Source: Rhodopirellula islandica (GTDB lineage: Bacteria > Planctomycetota > Planctomycetia > Pirellulales > Pirellulaceae). From it: a stretch of DNA of 64,000 bases. Positions 1 to 8,796 of the stretch are shown piece after piece. Positions within the stretch are counted from its first letter, which is position 1. The number at the start of each line of letters is the position of its first letter. The DNA is taken from NCBI RefSeq assembly GCF_001027925.1, contig NZ_LECT01000029.1:186001-250000 (forward strand), read 5' to 3'. The position numbers and the translations under genes are program-made. The notes below the pieces were generated by a model. That model did not search any database. It saw nothing but the letters and a program-made list of their open reading frames with translations, and was not told the DNA's origin.

Positions 1-736
1 TGGGGTTCCAATCATCAAATTCCGCGCCGCCATAGCCTTCCAAGACGGCACCTGATTCACGAGCGATGACGGTTCCGGCAGCGGAATCCCAGGCCGCGAC
101 GTTGGTGGCCCAGTACCCATCGAGTCGTCCATCAGCGACGTAGCACATGTTGAGGGCGCACGAACCCAAGCGTCGCAACGAACGACACTTTTCGAGCACC
201 TTCACGAACCGAGTGACCTCGGGGGAATCCGCGGTCACGCCCGCTCGAAAGCTGCAGGCAACCAGGCTTTCGTCCATCGCCGTGCATCCGCTGGCGGACA
301 TTTTTTGCCCGTTGCAATGGGCGCCTTGTCCATCGATTGCGGTGAACATTTCATCTCGCGTGGGATCGTAGATGACACCCAGTCGCATTTTGCCAGCGGC
401 GTACAGTCCGATGGAAACCGCAAAGCTCTGCAGTCGATGAACGAAGTTGATCGTTCCATCCAGCGGGTCCACGACCCAGCACGGGGGAGCGTCTGGATCC
501 CCAGCACGGACGTTGGCGGGCGGATCGTTTTCACCCTCTTCTTCGCCAACAAATGCGTATTCCGGGTAGGCCTGGGTCAGCATTTCGCGGATCGCTTTTT
601 GCGATGCGAGGTCAGCGTCGGTGACAAGGTCTTTGGGAGCTTTCTCGCTCACGACGCGATCGATGCGTCGTGACATCAATTCAGCGGCTCCGGCGCGCGC
701 CGCGTCAACGGCCAGCCTCAAATGGGCATTGTCCAT
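1..736 (-). CDS. Inositol monophosphatase family protein (3' end outside window)
   Basis: This frame is open from the ATG at 736 to the window edge, so 245 residues are visible and the C-terminus is missing. It carries the metal-binding signature of the inositol monophosphatase family: GEEEG near residues 64-68, WVVDPLDGTINFVH at 87-100, and a late AAWDSAAG motif close to the edge. Family members are Mg-dependent, Li-sensitive phosphatases acting on inositol phosphates, or related enzymes acting on histidinol phosphate or 3'-phosphoadenosine phosphate; the substrate cannot be told from motifs. The ATG lies 47 bases downstream of the kinase gene stop, on the same strand, so the two may be cotranscribed. 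No upstream in-frame ATG was seen between the two genes. Confidence 0.9.
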   Translation of the reverse strand, partial: MDNAHLRLAVDAARAGAAELMSRRIDRVVSEKAPKDLVTDADLASQKAIREMLTQAYPEYAFVGEEEGENDPPANVRAGDPDAPPCWVVDPLDGTINFVHRLQSFAVSIGLYAAGKMRLGVIYDPTRDEMFTAIDGQGAHCNGQKMSASGCTAMDESLVACSFRAGVTADSPEVTRFVKVLEKCRSLRRLGSCALNMCYVADGRLDGYWATNVAAWDSAAGTVIARESGAVLEGYGGAEFDDWNP

Positions 737-785
737 GAAGTCTGTCTTGGGGTTGGTTGGAGGCGGTCCGAAAGGTCGGAAGCCG

Positions 786-1934
786 TCAGTCGTTTTCCAA
801 CCGGCGAAGCTCTTCCAACCACAAACGAATGTCATTGTCGTATTCTGTCGACATATTGCCAATGATGAGCTGGCGATGGAATGCCGCTGCACCCTGTTCC
901 ACGTGTTCTGCTGCTTCAGCGCTAATGAATCGCAGGGTTGGATCGGGGGCAATCAGTCCGCGTAAAAAATTCATCAACAACGCGTTCCGCAGAACTTCCT
1001 CGGGCAGAATCCGTTCCAGATTCATTGGCAGTTCGCGTTTGGCTTGCAGCAATTCGCCCAGGTTCTTGGTGTTGTTGAAAGGGTTGAACCCCGACAACAG
1101 TTCCACCAACACGTAGCCGACGCTGGCCAAGTCGCTGCGGGGCGTTGCATCGAGGTTGTCGAGCACTTCCGGAGCAGCATACAACGGCGTGCATTCGCGA
1201 TCCTTGGGTGGGTTGCGATAATCGATTGACGATCCCATGTCGATCAGTTTCGCGTGCCCACTGCGTTTCAGCATGATGTTGGCGGGTTTGACATCCCCGT
1301 GAACGATGCCGTCGCGGTGCAGCGCCGCCAAAGCAGCCAAGCATTCGCGAACGATGGCGACGGCGACGCCGGGTTTGAAACGAGATTGCTCGGGGCCTTC
1401 GGTGATGATCACATCGTTGATGTATTTCCACCGCTTGGGCGTGATGTGATCACGCAGCAATTCCAGGCACTTCGGCATGACCAGTTGCCGGAGATCGTAT
1501 CCGTCGACCCATTCCATCAGCATCACGCGGATGCGATCGCGTTCAAAAAAGTTCTGAACGTCGAGCAGATTGTCGTGCTGGATCAGAGCGATCCGAGCGG
1601 CGATCGAGGCGATTCGTTGCATCGCTTCGTCGTACGACCGAGCATCCGGGAATCGCTCGGGCGAGAAGATCTTCATGGCAACGGGAACGGTGAATCCGTC
1701 GGTGCCTCGGTGCTCGGTCAAGTAGACCTCGCCTTGTCCGCCACGGCCCAACATCCGGCGAAGGTTGTAGTGGCCGGTCCAGTTCATCTTACGACGACGC
1801 GTCAGTTCATCGTAACGCGATACCAATTTAGGATCGCATTGGCTGGATTGCTCTCCGAGATAAGTGATCGTCGGAACAGGTTCGTAGCGTGTGGTTGCAG
1901 GCATACCATTCTTAACCGTCGCGGCGGCTTCCAT
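786..1934 (-). CDS. Serine/threonine protein kinase
   Basis: A single Hanks-type kinase domain fills most of the 382 residues. Visible motifs are the glycine loop GRGGQGEVYLTEH, the VAMKIF lysine, the catalytic loop HGDVKPANIML, the metal motif DMGSS and an APE-like motif (YAAPEVLD). HRD is HGD and DFG is DMG here, but the catalytic Asp, Lys and Asn are kept, so activity is expected. No transmembrane segment or sensor domain is evident, so it is probably cytoplasmic. The open frame extends upstream to a TTG at 1997; I prefer the ATG at 1934, and an ATG at 1904 is also possible. No clear ribosome site separates them. It lies just upstream of the inositol monophosphatase gene; substrates are unknown. 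Confidence 0.9.
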   Translation of the reverse strand: MEAAATVKNGMPATTRYEPVPTITYLGEQSSQCDPKLVSRYDELTRRRKMNWTGHYNLRRMLGRGGQGEVYLTEHRGTDGFTVPVAMKIFSPERFPDARSYDEAMQRIASIAARIALIQHDNLLDVQNFFERDRIRVMLMEWVDGYDLRQLVMPKCLELLRDHITPKRWKYINDVIITEGPEQSRFKPGVAVAIVRECLAALAALHRDGIVHGDVKPANIMLKRSGHAKLIDMGSSIDYRNPPKDRECTPLYAAPEVLDNLDATPRSDLASVGYVLVELLSGFNPFNNTKNLGELLQAKRELPMNLERILPEEVLRNALLMNFLRGLIAPDPTLRFISAEAAEHVEQGAAAFHRQLIIGNMSTEYDNDIRLWLEELRRLEND

Positions 1935-2084
1935 GTCACCAAACGTAAACCAGCAACTGACAGGTGGGTTGCTGGGACGCTTTACATTAAGCGTCAAAGT
2001 CTATCTTGACTCAGGATTGCAGTTTCGTCGAACGCTAAAAAATAACAGGGGGGGTGAATGTACCGATCATGGTGATCGTAGGGT

Positions 2085-3146
2085 CTACTTTCCCAACAGA
2101 ATCATGGCTGCACCCACTAGGATGCCCGCCACACAAAATGCTTTTCGACGAAGATTCACCTCACCCAATCGTGATGCGCCCAATACTAACGCGACAACGA
2201 CGCTGCATCTCCGCAGCGTCGAAATGACAGAAACCAAGGCTTCGGGGTTCGCCATCGCGGTGAAATAGACCATGTCCGCCGCCAATAGCAGAGGGCTGAT
2301 GCACCAAACCGCCGTTCGGAACTCGAATTGAGACGCAGCCCGTGTGTGGATGGTTCCCTTTGAGAAAGGGGCCCCGGGGGAGTGTTTTGTCTCCTCCTTT
2401 TCAGAATTTTTTAGGGAATTCAATTCCGCCGAGAGATTGCCGGCATTTGAGCCCACCGGGGCGGTCGGAGAAATTTCTTCTGAGGGTGTTGCCTTCCCAC
2501 GCTGGAAGATCCACCAATGCAGAGCCAGGGGTGTCATCACAGGAAGCATGTAAATCGTGAACCAGGCCTGAACCGTCGCGGGACTGTAACGGCCTCCTTG
2601 AAGCAGGTATTTGTCGTAAATCGAGCTGAAGGAGCCCAGCAGCGTGGCCAACAACATGCAGCCGACCCAGCGATTGGTCGCAAAGCCGATGCCTTCGGAT
2701 TTGCCCAGCGTGGAGAACAGCCAAAACGAAGCGATCACGATTGCGATGCCGGTCCACTGCAGGTGGGTCGGCCGTTCGCCCAGAACACCAATTGCGATGG
2801 CAATCGTCCACACCGGACTGGTCGACCGGATCGGCGCGGCAATGGACAGCGGCAAATGTTTGAGCGCGAACAATGCCAGAGTCCACGAGGCTCCGACCAA
2901 CACGCTTTTGGCCAGGAGTTTGCCATGGTCGGTCCAGGTCAGAGGCTGAACTTTGAGAAACTCAATTGGAAAGGCGTCGCCCGCAAATTGTTGGACGATC
3001 AACAACGGGCCCCAAATGGACGTGGCGACACAGGCGCTGGCGAACAGAACCATCGGCACAGCGTTGTCGCGGGCCGCCAGCTTTTTTGCCAGGTCATAGA
3101 CCCCGAGCAAAGCAGCGGACACCAAGGACATCAGCATCCATTCCAT
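2085..3146 (-). CDS. EamA/DMT-family membrane permease with a hydrophilic insert
   Basis: The protein has about ten hydrophobic segments in two halves, with motifs of the drug/metabolite transporter superfamily such as PIRSTSPVWTIAIAIGVLGERPT. It probably exports or exchanges a small metabolite across the inner membrane; the substrate is unknown. The ATG at 3146 (MEWMLMSLVSAALLG) is chosen because the upstream extension has no membrane character and would overlap the neighbouring gene. Between the two halves there is a polar stretch of about 60 residues, encoded near 2325-2505, rich in S, E, K and P and unlike the usual short loop. It follows the nucleoside hydrolase gene by 14 bases, so the two are probably cotranscribed. 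Confidence 0.85.
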   Translation of the reverse strand: MEWMLMSLVSAALLGVYDLAKKLAARDNAVPMVLFASACVATSIWGPLLIVQQFAGDAFPIEFLKVQPLTWTDHGKLLAKSVLVGASWTLALFALKHLPLSIAAPIRSTSPVWTIAIAIGVLGERPTHLQWTGIAIVIASFWLFSTLGKSEGIGFATNRWVGCMLLATLLGSFSSIYDKYLLQGGRYSPATVQAWFTIYMLPVMTPLALHWWIFQRGKATPSEEISPTAPVGSNAGNLSAELNSLKNSEKEETKHSPGAPFSKGTIHTRAASQFEFRTAVWCISPLLLAADMVYFTAMANPEALVSVISTLRRCSVVVALVLGASRLGEVNLRRKAFCVAGILVGAAMILLGK

Positions 3147-3160
3147 GGGTGGATGTTTGC

Positions 3161-4105
3161 CTAGCGGGTTTGTTGGCCGGCGTAGCGAATGCCTCGCACG
3201 ATCGCATCTCGAACATCGGACGTGCTGGCTCGCCGAGCCACTTCCATGTTGACACTCCATTCTGGACGCAAGCGGCGATCGAACACGGTCATGCCACGCG
3301 TCAGGTCGCCGTTGACTTCCACGTCGCCAGCCATCTCATCCCACTGGAACATCTCGGGTTCGATGACGGAGATCAACGTGGTGGCGTCTTGCAATGGAAT
3401 GACTTCGCGACCCAGTTTTTGGTGCGAGACACGGAATTTGTAGGGCAAGATTTTGTGGAGCAAGGCTCCTGCACGCGTGCTGATGGGCGGCAGCTTTTCG
3501 AGCAAGTCCACCCCAAAGGTGACCGCGTCGGTCACATCCAATGGAACCAAACTCTTGGTCGTCGCCGAAGCCAGGACTTGTTTGGCGCTGGAGGGATCAA
3601 AGAAGAAGTTCATCTCGGACACCGCGGTCGCGTTGCCGCAATGCGAGACCGCTCCCCCGCTGATGATGACCTTGTCGATCAAGGGCAGGACGGCCGGGTC
3701 CATTCTGCAAAGACGTGCCAGGTTGGTCAGCGGTCCCAGGCAGACGATCGTGATTTCGTCCGGATGCCGGCGAATCAAGTCGGCCATCAACTTGTCACTG
3801 GAATGATCGTTTTGACGAGTTGCGGAAGGAAAGTTGAAACCCCCTAAACCATCTGGCCCGTTCAGATGACTGTCGTCCTGCATCGGTGGATCACTGGGCG
3901 CGATCGCTGTTCCCAGTTGCGGGTACCGGGCAGGGTCCAACAGGGTGACGATTCCCATTGCATTGATGTTCGCCTGAGCGGCGTCGACAGTTCCCGCGGT
4001 CGGTGTGATCGCGACAACGTCGAGTCGAGGATCAAACAGAGCCATCGTCAAAGCAATGGCGTCGTCGATTCCGGGGTCGCAGTCGATGATGATCTTTCTA
4101 GCCAT
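3161..4105 (-). CDS. Nucleoside hydrolase (IunH family)
   Basis: The protein begins MARKIIIDCDPGIDDAIAL, the calcium-binding DxDPGxDD signature of inosine-uridine preferring nucleoside hydrolases, which cleave ribonucleosides to base and ribose. NFFFDP and a later QDA motif match the remaining calcium-site segments. In many family members the last motif reads HD, where His helps the base to leave; here it reads PLQDATT, so specificity or mechanism may differ. I chose the ATG at 4105 (314 residues, normal length) over a longer frame reaching 4240 whose extra residues do not look like this family. It lies upstream of the EamA permease gene, which could move a nucleoside-related metabolite (inference). 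Confidence 0.9.
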   Translation of the reverse strand: MARKIIIDCDPGIDDAIALTMALFDPRLDVVAITPTAGTVDAAQANINAMGIVTLLDPARYPQLGTAIAPSDPPMQDDSHLNGPDGLGGFNFPSATRQNDHSSDKLMADLIRRHPDEITIVCLGPLTNLARLCRMDPAVLPLIDKVIISGGAVSHCGNATAVSEMNFFFDPSSAKQVLASATTKSLVPLDVTDAVTFGVDLLEKLPPISTRAGALLHKILPYKFRVSHQKLGREVIPLQDATTLISVIEPEMFQWDEMAGDVEVNGDLTRGMTVFDRRLRPEWSVNMEVARRASTSDVRDAIVRGIRYAGQQTR

Positions 4106-4459
4106 AACAATCAGTCTAGGATCTTCCAGGTGGCCGGGCGAGACCCTGGTCGGATTCTCTCTGCAAATCGCGTCGGAGCGGAGTGGGAATGGGTACGATG
4201 AGGCAACGTGGGAAAAATCTTTTCCACTGCCGAGTCTCACTCACCAGATTGGTACCGGAGTTCTCACGTGTTTCCGGCGGAGACGCGCCCAATCAATCGT
4301 GAAGAAATCCAGCGTCGTGTGCAAAGGCTCAGGGAGTGACGCCGGTTTCTCTGGAATCAGGCTGGCTCGCTTCGAATCGTGGCGGCAGACTACACTTGGG
4401 CATTCCCTCCCAAGTCGCGTTGCGAAAGCACGCTTTGATGCTCTTGTTTTGCCAGGCTG
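4106..4459. other. Divergent intergenic region, iunH-like / trpD
   Basis: This 354-base stretch separates two divergent genes and must hold both promoters. I could not pick out convincing -35/-10 boxes. A short self-complementary stretch (ggaaaaatcttttcc, near 4212) is the only local symmetry noticed. Short open frames here have no recognisable product and lack start context. Confidence 0.4.
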
Positions 4460-5488
4460 ATGACTGATTTTTCGACTGATCCTTCGCTCACCTTTACGGA
4501 TGCCATTGACCACGCTCGCGGTGGCAATGATTTGTCGGCGGAGCAAACCGGTGCCTTGATCGATGCGATGCTGCAAGGTGCGGCAAACGAAGATGCGGTC
4601 GGCCAACTTTTGCTGGCGCTGCGTGACAAGGGCGAGGCGGTCAGCGAACTGGTCGGGGCGGCCCGAGCGATGCGGAAGCACATGACTCGAATTGATCATG
4701 ACCACGACGTGTTGCTGGACACGTGTGGCACCGGCGGCAGCGGATCGGGGACCTTCAATATTTCCACTGCGGTTGCGATCTTGGCTTCCGCATGTGGAGT
4801 CGCGGTGGCCAAACATGGCAATCGCCGCGCGACCAGCAAGACGGGCTCGGCGGATGTGCTGGAATGCTTGGGTGTCAAAATTGAATCCGAACCCGATCAG
4901 GTATCGCGCCGCCTCAACGATGTCGGCATCTGTTTTTGTTTCGCGGCCAAGTTGCACCCGGCGATGCGGCACGTGGTGTCGGTTCGTCGCCAGCTTGCTG
5001 TGCCGACACTGTTCAACTTGCTCGGACCGCTTTGCAATCCCGCTGGTGCGACGCATCAATTGCTCGGAACCGCGGCTCCTGAGACTCAAGCCAAGATTGC
5101 AGCGGCGCTCGCGGAACTGGACACGCAGCGGAGCTATGTCTTGCACGCCGAAGATGGGCAAGACGAAGTGTCGCTCGACGGTGCAACCTCGTGCATCGAA
5201 GTGGCCTCCGGCACTCAGCAGAACCACACTTGGACGCCGGCTGATTTTGGTTTGACCCCCGTGCATCAAAACGCTCTGGCCGCTGCCGACCCGTCGGAAT
5301 CAGCCGAGATCATTCGCAGCCTCTTCACTGGCAGTCCCGGGCCGCAACGCGACACGGTGCTGGCAGGTTGTGCCGCGGCTCTGTGTCTCGTTGGGCGAGC
5401 CTCGTCTCTCGCGGAAGGCGTGCAATTGGCAGCGGACGCGATCGATTCCGGTGCGGCCCAAGACAAGCTGCGCCAACTCGCTGAGTGA
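4460..5488 (+). CDS. trpD: Anthranilate phosphoribosyltransferase
   Basis: TrpD transfers the phosphoribosyl group of PRPP to anthranilate, the second step of tryptophan synthesis, in the cytoplasm. The 342 residues match the usual family length. The PRPP-binding DTCGTGGSGSGTFNIST lies at residues 87-103 and KHGNRRATSKTGSADVLE at 118-135, both hallmarks of the family; an N-terminal helical domain precedes them. No other trp gene is adjacent, so the pathway is scattered in this genome, at least at this point. The ATG start has only a weak upstream purine stretch. The gene is convergent with the sulfatase gene that follows, with a 27-base gap. Confidence 0.96.
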   Translation: MTDFSTDPSLTFTDAIDHARGGNDLSAEQTGALIDAMLQGAANEDAVGQLLLALRDKGEAVSELVGAARAMRKHMTRIDHDHDVLLDTCGTGGSGSGTFNISTAVAILASACGVAVAKHGNRRATSKTGSADVLECLGVKIESEPDQVSRRLNDVGICFCFAAKLHPAMRHVVSVRRQLAVPTLFNLLGPLCNPAGATHQLLGTAAPETQAKIAAALAELDTQRSYVLHAEDGQDEVSLDGATSCIEVASGTQQNHTWTPADFGLTPVHQNALAAADPSESAEIIRSLFTGSPGPQRDTVLAGCAAALCLVGRASSLAEGVQLAADAIDSGAAQDKLRQLAE

Positions 5489-5515
5489 AACGGCGGTTGG
5501 CTCGCTGGGCCAATG

Positions 5516-7054
5516 CTATTCCGGATAGCCGTCTTCGCGAATCGTTTGAAGCAGTGATTTCATTCGCTCGACCACTTCGGGATGTTCACCGGCGACGTTG
5601 TCACGTTGGCCGATGTCGACCGACAAGTCGTACAGTTCATGCGGTTGCTTGTCGTCCGCGGGGATCTGGCGGCGAGATTCCCAGCCCTTGTTTCGCCCAC
5701 TGACGTAGCCGCTTTTGGCATCGATCAACAACCACTTGCCGTCTCGCAACGCGTATTCATCAACGCGAGTGTTTTGCACCAGCGATTGACGATGAGTTTG
5801 CCGGGAGTCTTTCAAGAGCGGCATCAAACTGCGTGAGTCTTTGGCTTGTCCATCTGGGATTGAATGACCGAGCATTTCCGCCATGGTCGCGAACACGTCG
5901 ACCTGTGATACCAATGCGTCGCAAGTTGCTCCCGTGGCGGTGAGGCCTGGCCAATGAACGACAAATGGGACGTGGTGGCCGCCTTCGTAGAGATCGCGTT
6001 TCAATCCACGGAAAGGGTGCGACGACCAGTGGTCGAATTTTTCGTCGCGAACGTAAGCGTATTTCTCGGGCCCGTTGTCGGCCGAGAAAATCACGATCGT
6101 GTTCTCGCTTTGGCCCGATTCTTTCAACGCACGAAGCAGTTTGCCGCAGGCATCATCGGTTTCGCAGACGTAGTCGCCGTAGGGGCCCGCGCCGGATCGT
6201 CCATCGAACTCGTCGTTGGGGATGATCGGAGCGTGGGGCGCTGGGAACGCAAAGTACAGAAAGAATGGTTGGTCGGTTGCACTCTGTGAGCGGATGAACT
6301 GCACACCACGTTCGGTGGTGGACGGGATGTTTTGATACGGATCCCAGTCCGATGTCATGGGACCGGGACGGCATTCCCAGTTGCCTTCTTTGATCGGTTT
6401 CCACTTCGAGGTGTCCATGATCGTGTCGGGAGCTTTCACGACCTTGTCGTCTTCGATCCAGCAGTACGGAGGGAAGTTGATCACGGTGTCGCCGAAGTAC
6501 GAATCGAATCCGTGAGCCAGGGGGCCGTCCGGAATTGATTGGGACCAATCAAACGCTTCGGGGCCCCAGCCCTTTTTTCGGCCGTTGCCAAACGGTTTGG
6601 CGTCGGGTTTTTTGATCGCGTCCCAGTCCCATCCCAGGTGCCACTTTCCAATCGCAGCGGTTTGGTAACCGTGTTGTTGAAACATCTCGGCCAGCGTCAG
6701 TTGTTCGGGTTCAAAAACGGATTGGCCAAACGCATTGACGATGCCATGGAAGTCACGCCAGTGATGGCGGCCGGTCAGCAACGCGTATCGGCTGGGCGTG
6801 CAGATTCCCGAGGACGAATGACCGTCGGTGAAACGCATGCCCTGGCGAGCCAATTGATCCAGATGAGGCGTGGGTATTTTTGAGTCGGCGTTCTGCACAT
6901 TCAGGTCGCCGTAACCGAGGTCGTCGGCATACAGAATCAGGACGTTCGGATGCGGTTTTGTCTCCGCCAGCGACAAGGAAACACCCAGGACCGAGCCCAG
7001 GAAAACGAGAAACAGGCGGGCCAATGGGAATCGCAAAGTGGACTGGAGACGCAT
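5516..7054 (-). CDS. Secreted sulfatase (CTPSR type)
   Basis: An N-terminal hydrophobic signal (residues about 10-30) precedes a type I sulfatase fold. VLILYADDLGYGD holds the paired Asp metal ligands. C85 in CTPSRYALLTGR is the cysteine that must be converted to formylglycine by the maturation enzyme, and IFSADNGPE is the later metal-binding DNG motif. The enzyme should hydrolyse sulfate esters in the periplasm or outside the cell, probably of sulfated polysaccharides given the planctomycete context. The substrate cannot be assigned. It is divergent from the next sulfatase gene across 113 bases, so the two may share regulation. At 512 residues it has typical family length. Confidence 0.93.
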   Translation of the reverse strand: MRLQSTLRFPLARLFLVFLGSVLGVSLSLAETKPHPNVLILYADDLGYGDLNVQNADSKIPTPHLDQLARQGMRFTDGHSSSGICTPSRYALLTGRHHWRDFHGIVNAFGQSVFEPEQLTLAEMFQQHGYQTAAIGKWHLGWDWDAIKKPDAKPFGNGRKKGWGPEAFDWSQSIPDGPLAHGFDSYFGDTVINFPPYCWIEDDKVVKAPDTIMDTSKWKPIKEGNWECRPGPMTSDWDPYQNIPSTTERGVQFIRSQSATDQPFFLYFAFPAPHAPIIPNDEFDGRSGAGPYGDYVCETDDACGKLLRALKESGQSENTIVIFSADNGPEKYAYVRDEKFDHWSSHPFRGLKRDLYEGGHHVPFVVHWPGLTATGATCDALVSQVDVFATMAEMLGHSIPDGQAKDSRSLMPLLKDSRQTHRQSLVQNTRVDEYALRDGKWLLIDAKSGYVSGRNKGWESRRQIPADDKQPHELYDLSVDIGQRDNVAGEHPEVVERMKSLLQTIREDGYPE

Positions 7055-7167
7055 GGAAGTTATCGCCGCAAAAGTGCAGTTTTGTTGTGAAAAGCTGCTA
7101 CTCTATCTGGGCCGACCACAGCTGTGGTCTTCACCCACCAAGAAAACTCCCTCCTGTTTGAAACATC

Positions 7168-8640
7168 ATGATTGCAAGTTGGTTCCGAAAGGTTTGGTTC
7201 CGCCTCGTTTCGCCAGCGTTTTGCCTGAGCGTTTTTGCCGCTTTATTCGTTGGAAGCCAGGCCTTCGCTGCTGAAAATGCCCCGGATGCTTCCGCGAAAG
7301 CCACGGTTGCGTCCGGAAATGCCTCGGATTCCCCGATGAACGTGGTCGTTCTGTACGCCGATGATTGGCGTCACGACACGCTGGGGGTCGCTGGCAATCC
7401 GGTGGTGCAGACGCCGACGCTGGATGCGTTGGCGGGTGAGGGAATGCGATTCACTCAGAACTGTGTGACGACGTCGATCTGTGGAGTCAGTCGAGCTTGT
7501 TTGTTCACCGGGCAATGGATGTCGTCGCATGGTTGCGATGGCTTCAAACCTTTCGAAACACCTTGGCAACAAACCTATCCTGGTGTCTTGCGAGACAGCG
7601 GGTACTACGTCGGGCACGTTGGCAAATGGCACAACGGAAAATTCCCTGGTGAGAAATTCGATTTTGGCCGTTCTTATTACGGCAGGCACTGGTTCAAGAT
7701 GCCCGATGGATCAAAGGTTCATGTCACGCAGCGAAATGAAAACGATGCCCTGGAGTTCCTCGGCAATCGCCCCAAGGATCAGCCCTTTTGTTTGACCGTC
7801 GCCTTCTTTGCGACGCACGCCGAGGATGGACATCCGCAGCAGTTCTTGCCGCAACCTGAAAGCATGCAGCTCTATCAGGACGTTGAGATTCCTGTGCCGG
7901 CCAATGCGACGGACGAGTCCTTTCATCGCTTGCCGAAATTCGTCGCCAATGAAGGCAACGAGGGACGCAATCGCTATCACTGGCGTTTCGACACGCCGGA
8001 GAAGTATCAGATCATGATGAAGAACTACTACCGACTGGCGACGGAAGTCGACTCGACCTGTGGCCGGATTTTGAAGGAGTTGGAAGAGCAGGGCGTGCTC
8101 GACAACACGTTGGTCATCTTCACCACCGACAACGGTTATTACCACGCGGAGCATGGGTTGGCGGACAAATGGTACCCCCACCAAGAAAGCATTCGCGTGC
8201 CGTTGATCATTCGCGACCCGCGGATGTCAGCGGACAAACATGGTTCGACCAATGATGATTTCACGTTGAGTGTTGATTTGGCTCCGACGATTCTGAATGC
8301 CGTTGGTGCGGACGTGCCCGATTCCATGCAGGGCCGCGATATGTCGGTTTTGTATGGTGCCAGCGACGCCGAGCAAGGCGATTGGCGTGACGAGTTCTTT
8401 TACGAGCACCCCACGATTCGCGACAAGAATTTCATTCCGACCTCGGAAGCCTTGGTGCAAAAAGACTGGAAGTATTTCTACTGGCCTGAATTCGATCGCG
8501 AGCAGTTGTTCCACATTGCGGAAGACCCGCATGAGGAAAATGATTTGGTCAACGATCCCGCTCATGCCGATCGGCTGGCGGCCATGCGGGCTCGGTTCCA
8601 AGAACTGAAACGCGAAGCGGCGTCCAAGTCGAACGGCTGA
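7168..8640 (+). CDS. Secreted sulfatase with a variant active-site motif (CGVSR)
   Basis: A signal peptide ends near residues 34-36 (QAFAA). [14 protein letters not shown] matches the N-terminal metal site, and [14 protein letters not shown] the C-terminal one. The formylglycine motif is C105[10 protein letters not shown], with Val where the classic motif has Pro or Ala. Catalytic Cys and Arg are kept, so it is probably matured and active, but recognition by the maturation enzyme may differ. The C-terminal part ([27 protein letters not shown]) resembles sulfatases placed with iduronate-2-sulfatase or heparan-type enzymes; substrate is not claimed. It is transcribed away from the neighbouring CTPSR sulfatase. 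Confidence 0.92.
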   Translation: MIASWFRKVWFRLVSPAFCLSVFAALFVGSQAFAAENAPDASAKATVASGNASDSPMNVVVLYADDWRHDTLGVAGNPVVQTPTLDALAGEGMRFTQNCVTTSICGVSRACLFTGQWMSSHGCDGFKPFETPWQQTYPGVLRDSGYYVGHVGKWHNGKFPGEKFDFGRSYYGRHWFKMPDGSKVHVTQRNENDALEFLGNRPKDQPFCLTVAFFATHAEDGHPQQFLPQPESMQLYQDVEIPVPANATDESFHRLPKFVANEGNEGRNRYHWRFDTPEKYQIMMKNYYRLATEVDSTCGRILKELEEQGVLDNTLVIFTTDNGYYHAEHGLADKWYPHQESIRVPLIIRDPRMSADKHGSTNDDFTLSVDLAPTILNAVGADVPDSMQGRDMSVLYGASDAEQGDWRDEFFYEHPTIRDKNFIPTSEALVQKDWKYFYWPEFDREQLFHIAEDPHEENDLVNDPAHADRLAAMRARFQELKREAASKSNG

Positions 8641-8796
8641 CGCTGATTTCCGAACGAAGAAGTCCCAAAGAAAATCGATTCTGATTCGTTGTGCTGTTGG
8701 CGTTTCGCTGCTTGCCTCGGTTTAGAATCGAGGTCGGGTGTGTTGGCGCTCGCCGACGCGGTCCGGGCTTCTCTACGACTCTTCTGGAAATCAGTC

